8,648 bases of DNA from Bdellovibrio sp. CG10_big_fil_rev_8_21_14_0_10_47_8 (GTDB taxonomy: Bacteria > Bdellovibrionota > Bdellovibrionia > Bdellovibrionales > Bdellovibrionaceae): the NCBI GenBank assembly GCA_002773975.1, contig PEZR01000093.1:21724-30371 (forward strand), read 5' to 3'. Within the stretch, counting starts at the first letter, position 1, and each line of letters starts with the position of its first letter. The notes under the pieces are model-generated. The model was not told the origin of the DNA. It made no database searches and saw nothing but the letters and a program-made list of their open reading frames with translations. The position numbers and the translations under genes are program-made. Shown here one piece after another: positions 6,254 through 8,648 of the stretch.

Positions 6254-6736
6254 ATGTCTCTTTATGTGCGAGTGATTCAACAGGCCGATTTGGATGAAAT
6301 TCTTCAGTTCGAAGGAAATAAGCTGAAGGAAACTGTTTCCGATGAAATGGAGAGAAATTTCCTGTCATGGAACTCGCGATGGAGGAAAGAGTCTCTAGAG
6401 CACTATTTATCAATGGGCTGGAGCTTCTTGGCTCGAGACGAAAGTCAAACGAGCTCTCATTCAGAAGAGGGTCTTTTAGCCGGTTATTTTATCGCACAAC
6501 CTCTGCTGTTTTTTGATGGCCACACCCAATCTCTTTGGATTGAGCACATGCAGTTCAGTACTCTTCAGGCGAGAGACGAGCTTTGTGATTTGGCTTATAA
6601 GCTTTGTCGCGAAAAACATCTGCAAAAAGTTTTCTTTCCTGAATCTCAGACGATTGCCAACGCTGTCCGTTCATTGAAAGCGCAAAATTGGGATCCTCAG
6701 GTCCTCAGCATTTCGACCACTCGGACCTCGTCATGA
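6254..6736 (+). CDS. Uncharacterised protein, distantly GNAT acetyltransferase-like
   Basis: The 160-residue soluble protein is not assigned to a known family with confidence. Its layout resembles a GNAT fold: an N-terminal strand and helix (YVRVIQQADLDEILQFE), a central pair of strands (GLLAGYFIAQPLLFF, 73-87, then SLWIEHMQF), a helix (ARDELCDLAYKLCREK) leading to a strand (KVFF), and a final helix with RSLKAQNWDP. The usual acetyl-CoA loop (Q/R-x-x-G-x-G/A) is not seen, so activity is uncertain. The start is well supported by GGGGAG (6242-6247), 6 bases before the ATG. The stop overlaps the start of glpD as ATGA (6733-6736), so the two are translated from one message and may act in related processes. 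No relation to glycerol use can be read from the sequence. Confidence 0.82.
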   Translation: MSLYVRVIQQADLDEILQFEGNKLKETVSDEMERNFLSWNSRWRKESLEHYLSMGWSFLARDESQTSSHSEEGLLAGYFIAQPLLFFDGHTQSLWIEHMQFSTLQARDELCDLAYKLCREKHLQKVFFPESQTIANAVRSLKAQNWDPQVLSISTTRTSS

Positions 6737-8361
6737 AAACGTTTTCGGCCCTAGATCGGCAGAGTTTTATCGATCAGCTTCCCACAGAGAAGTGGGATGT
6801 TTTTATCATTGGTGGTGGAATCACCGGCGCCGGCACGGCCAGGGATGCAGCGATGCGCGGGATGAGAGTGGCCCTGATAGAGGGCTTTGATTTTGCTTCT
6901 GGCACCAGCTCGCGGTCGAGCAAACTGGTTCATGGCGGAATTCGGTATCTTGAGAATATGGAATTCAAATTGGTATTTGAAGCCTTGTCAGAAAGACAAA
7001 AACTTTTTGAAATGGCCCCTCATCTTGTGCACCCTCTTCGATTTATGCTTCCCCTTTTTAAACAGGGAAGAGTTGGAATGTTCAAGATGGGCTTGGGAAT
7101 GTGGCTTTACGATGCATTGTCGTTGTTCCAGGCTCCAGAGATGCATGAAAGACTGGATGTTGAAGAGACATTGAAACGGATGCCGAGTCTCCAGGGCAAA
7201 GAGCTTCTAGGTTCATACGTCTATTCTGATGCCTATATGGACGATGATCGTCTGGTTCACGAAACTCTGCGCTCTGCTCGCGAGGCAGGGGCCGTGGCTG
7301 TGAACTATGTTCGCGCCATTGATGCCGAGATCAGCCCAGAGGGAAAAATGATCTCGGTGATTTGTGAAGATCAAATCTCTAAAAAGAAATTCAAGGTTGT
7401 GGCCCGGCATTTTGTCAGCACTGTGGGGCCCTGGACGGACCAGCTGGGCACAGCTCTTTTTCAAAAGTGGAAAAATATTCTGCGACCGACCAAGGGCGTT
7501 CATCTCACTTTTGAAAAAAAGAGACTTCCCTTGTCCAGTGCTGTGGTGATGGCTGCGGAAAAACGAATCGTTTTTGGTATTCCCAGACATGAAATGGTGA
7601 TTGTTGGAACCACAGACACTGATTTTTCAGGGGACCCCAGTGATGTCACCACAACAGCTGAAGACGTCAGCTATCTTTTGGGCGTGATTCAGAACTATTT
7701 TCCGGGCGCCGATATTCAAGCCAGTGATATCGTGGGTTCTTATGCTGGAGTTCGTCCTTTGGTGAACGATGGCGCAGCGACTGAGGGAAAAACCAGCAGA
7801 GAGCATGTGATCTTCACCGAATCTCATGGGGTGACCTTCGTAGCTGGTGGAAAATACACGACTTATCGTTTGATGGCCGAACAAATTGTCGACGAAACAC
7901 TCAAATATTTTTCAATTGAAGACCGAGTGCGTTTTGGCCGCAGCAACACATCGCAGCCCCTGAACCCTTTGGTGACTCCAGAAAGTCGCTTGGAATATCA
8001 CCTGGTCGTGCAAGACCTTTTGCGTGCGGGCGGACTGACTTTGGCAGAAGCCAATTCGCTGGTGGAGCGTCATGGGTGTGAAGCTCGGGAAATTCGGCAA
8101 AGGTATGGACGTTTAGGCTATTGGCAGCTTGAAGCAGCTCATGCCATCGAGAGTACGATGTGTTTACATTTGGTGGACTTTTATCGACGACGAGTGCCTC
8201 TATTTTTAGCGGAAACTGATCATGGTCTTGCTCAACTCCCGCAATTGGTGCGAGTTTTCTCGGAAAGACTGGGCTGGTCTAGGGAGCAAATTCAGTCCGA
8301 AGAAAAACTTTTACACGACTATTTCGAGGTCGAACTTGCATGGCGTCACAAAATCGCCTAA
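6733..8361 (+). CDS. glpD: FAD-dependent glycerol-3-phosphate dehydrogenase
   Basis: GlpD oxidises sn-glycerol-3-phosphate to dihydroxyacetone phosphate at the inner face of the cytoplasmic membrane and passes electrons to quinone. From the ATG at 6733 the protein has 542 residues, within the family range. DVFIIGGGITGAGTARDAAM (22-41) is the FAD-binding Rossmann motif, ending in Glu50 for the ribose. FASGTSSRSSKLVHGGIRYL (54-73) is the classic GlpD signature, and GGKYTTYR (372-379) closes the FAD/substrate domain. A C-terminal helical domain follows, as in aerobic GlpD. An upstream TTG at 6688 would add 15 residues lying inside the preceding gene and is unlikely. No ribosome site is visible, so translation probably depends on coupling through the ATGA overlap with the GNAT-like gene. 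No glpF or glpK gene is present in the window. Confidence 0.96.
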   Translation: MKTFSALDRQSFIDQLPTEKWDVFIIGGGITGAGTARDAAMRGMRVALIEGFDFASGTSSRSSKLVHGGIRYLENMEFKLVFEALSERQKLFEMAPHLVHPLRFMLPLFKQGRVGMFKMGLGMWLYDALSLFQAPEMHERLDVEETLKRMPSLQGKELLGSYVYSDAYMDDDRLVHETLRSAREAGAVAVNYVRAIDAEISPEGKMISVICEDQISKKKFKVVARHFVSTVGPWTDQLGTALFQKWKNILRPTKGVHLTFEKKRLPLSSAVVMAAEKRIVFGIPRHEMVIVGTTDTDFSGDPSDVTTTAEDVSYLLGVIQNYFPGADIQASDIVGSYAGVRPLVNDGAATEGKTSREHVIFTESHGVTFVAGGKYTTYRLMAEQIVDETLKYFSIEDRVRFGRSNTSQPLNPLVTPESRLEYHLVVQDLLRAGGLTLAEANSLVERHGCEAREIRQRYGRLGYWQLEAAHAIESTMCLHLVDFYRRRVPLFLAETDHGLAQLPQLVRVFSERLGWSREQIQSEEKLLHDYFEVELAWRHKIA

Positions 8362-8370
8362 CTGAGCGCA

Positions 8371-8399
8371 TTGACTCCTGTTTTTTGGATGTCTAGACT
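8371..8399 (+). promoter_or_regulatory. Sigma-70 type promoter for mreB
   Basis: TTGACT (8371-8376, 5 of 6) and TAGACT (8394-8399, 4 of 6) are separated by an ideal 17 bases. Transcription would start near 8406, giving a leader of about 38 bases before the mreB ATG. It sits in the 82-base gap after glpD, so mreB is probably transcribed on its own promoter rather than only by read-through. Confidence 0.58.
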
Positions 8400-8414
8400 G
8401 TTCTAGAAACAGAC
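8391..8414. repeat. Nested palindromes over the mreB promoter -10 and start
   Basis: GTCTAGAC (8391-8398) is a perfect palindrome covering the -10. It is followed by CTGTT-CTAGA-AACAG (8398-8412), and the whole block begins GTCT and ends AGAC. Its position over the -10 and predicted start would suit a repressor site. The spacing CTG-N9-CAG is not the E. coli LexA box. The function is inferred only from position. Confidence 0.35.
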
Positions 8415-8443
8415 CTTCAATCTTTTTTGCAGCGAGTGAATTC

Positions 8444-8648
8444 ATGGCATTTTTTGACAAATTTTCGGATTATTTTTCTAACGATATTGCAATCGATTTG
8501 GGCACAGCAAACACTTTGGTTTATGTCCGGGGACAAGGAATTGTTCTCGACGAACCTTCGGTTGTGGCCGTGCAAAAAAATTATCGGGGTTCTCAGAACC
8601 GAGTGCTCGCAGTGGGCAAAGAGGCCAAAGACATGTTGGGAAGAACTC
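8444..8648 (+). CDS. mreB: Rod-shape-determining actin-like protein MreB (5' part)
   Basis: MreB forms membrane-bound filaments that guide cell-wall synthesis in rod-shaped cells. Only the first 68 codons are present; the frame is open at the right edge. The N-terminus MAFFDKFSDYF is short and amphipathic, like the membrane-binding helix of other MreB proteins. AIDLGTANTLVY (16-27) is the phosphate-1 nucleotide-binding loop, with Asp18. LDEPSVVAV (35-43) and AVGKEAKDMLGRT (56-68) are the next conserved blocks. The ribosome site is weak (GCGAG, 8432-8436, 7 bases upstream). Bdellovibrio bacteriovorus is known to have two MreB proteins; this fragment does not tell which one this is. No mreC or mreD can be seen because the window ends. 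Confidence 0.95.
   Translation, partial: MAFFDKFSDYFSNDIAIDLGTANTLVYVRGQGIVLDEPSVVAVQKNYRGSQNRVLAVGKEAKDMLGRT

Noticed and set aside
6688..6732. Longer glpD from a TTG start
   Set aside because: The added 15 residues lie inside the preceding gene, show no family similarity, and the ATGA overlap gives a natural start at 6733.
8398..8412. Possible LexA (SOS) box in front of mreB
   Set aside because: The spacing is CTG-N9-CAG rather than N10, and Bdellovibrio LexA is thought to use a different motif, so it is kept only as an unassigned inverted repeat.

Overview
The window looks like chromosomal core DNA from a Bdellovibrio-like predatory bacterium (Bdellovibrionota). This rests on the style of the proteins, moderate GC, and a gene set of xseA, xseB, ispA, pepP, glpD and mreB interspersed with lineage-specific genes. 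It is an inference from memory, not a database match. I see no mobile element, CRISPR array, tRNA or rRNA.

Layout. (1) Bases about 43-210, minus strand, hold no protein gene. They carry a strong candidate 6S RNA gene (ssrS): an 11-bp closing stem, a second 8-bp stem, a central bubble, an apical hairpin followed by GAGAAGCCU, a U9 tail, and its own promoter at 218-246. (2) On the plus strand a small two-helix membrane protein (288-500) is followed by five tightly spaced genes, probably one operon: xseA (566-1990), xseB (2003-2224), ispA-type prenyl diphosphate synthase (2228-3103), a patatin-like lipoprotein without the catalytic serine (3123-4112) and an M24B Xaa-Pro aminopeptidase (4126-5457). 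Gaps are 3 to 19 bases. (3) A HAD phosphatase (5469-6212, minus) converges on pepP. (4) Divergent from it, across 41 bases, lie an uncharacterised GNAT-like gene (6254-6736) and glpD (6733-8361), which overlap by ATGA. (5) After an 82-base gap with a good promoter, mreB starts at 8444 and runs off the right edge.

How the genes work together. XseA and XseB form exonuclease VII. The prenyl synthase feeds isoprenoid chains to quinone and cell-wall carrier lipids. PepP trims peptides with proline in second position. GlpD passes electrons from glycerol-3-phosphate to the quinone pool. MreB organises wall growth. 6S RNA would tune sigma-70 RNA polymerase globally. These are mostly housekeeping functions.

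No new multi-gene system is evident. The points most worth a second look are the 6S RNA gene, the degenerate patatin lipoprotein sitting in a core operon, and an in-frame deletion in the prenyl synthase that removes the usual lysine-containing loop.
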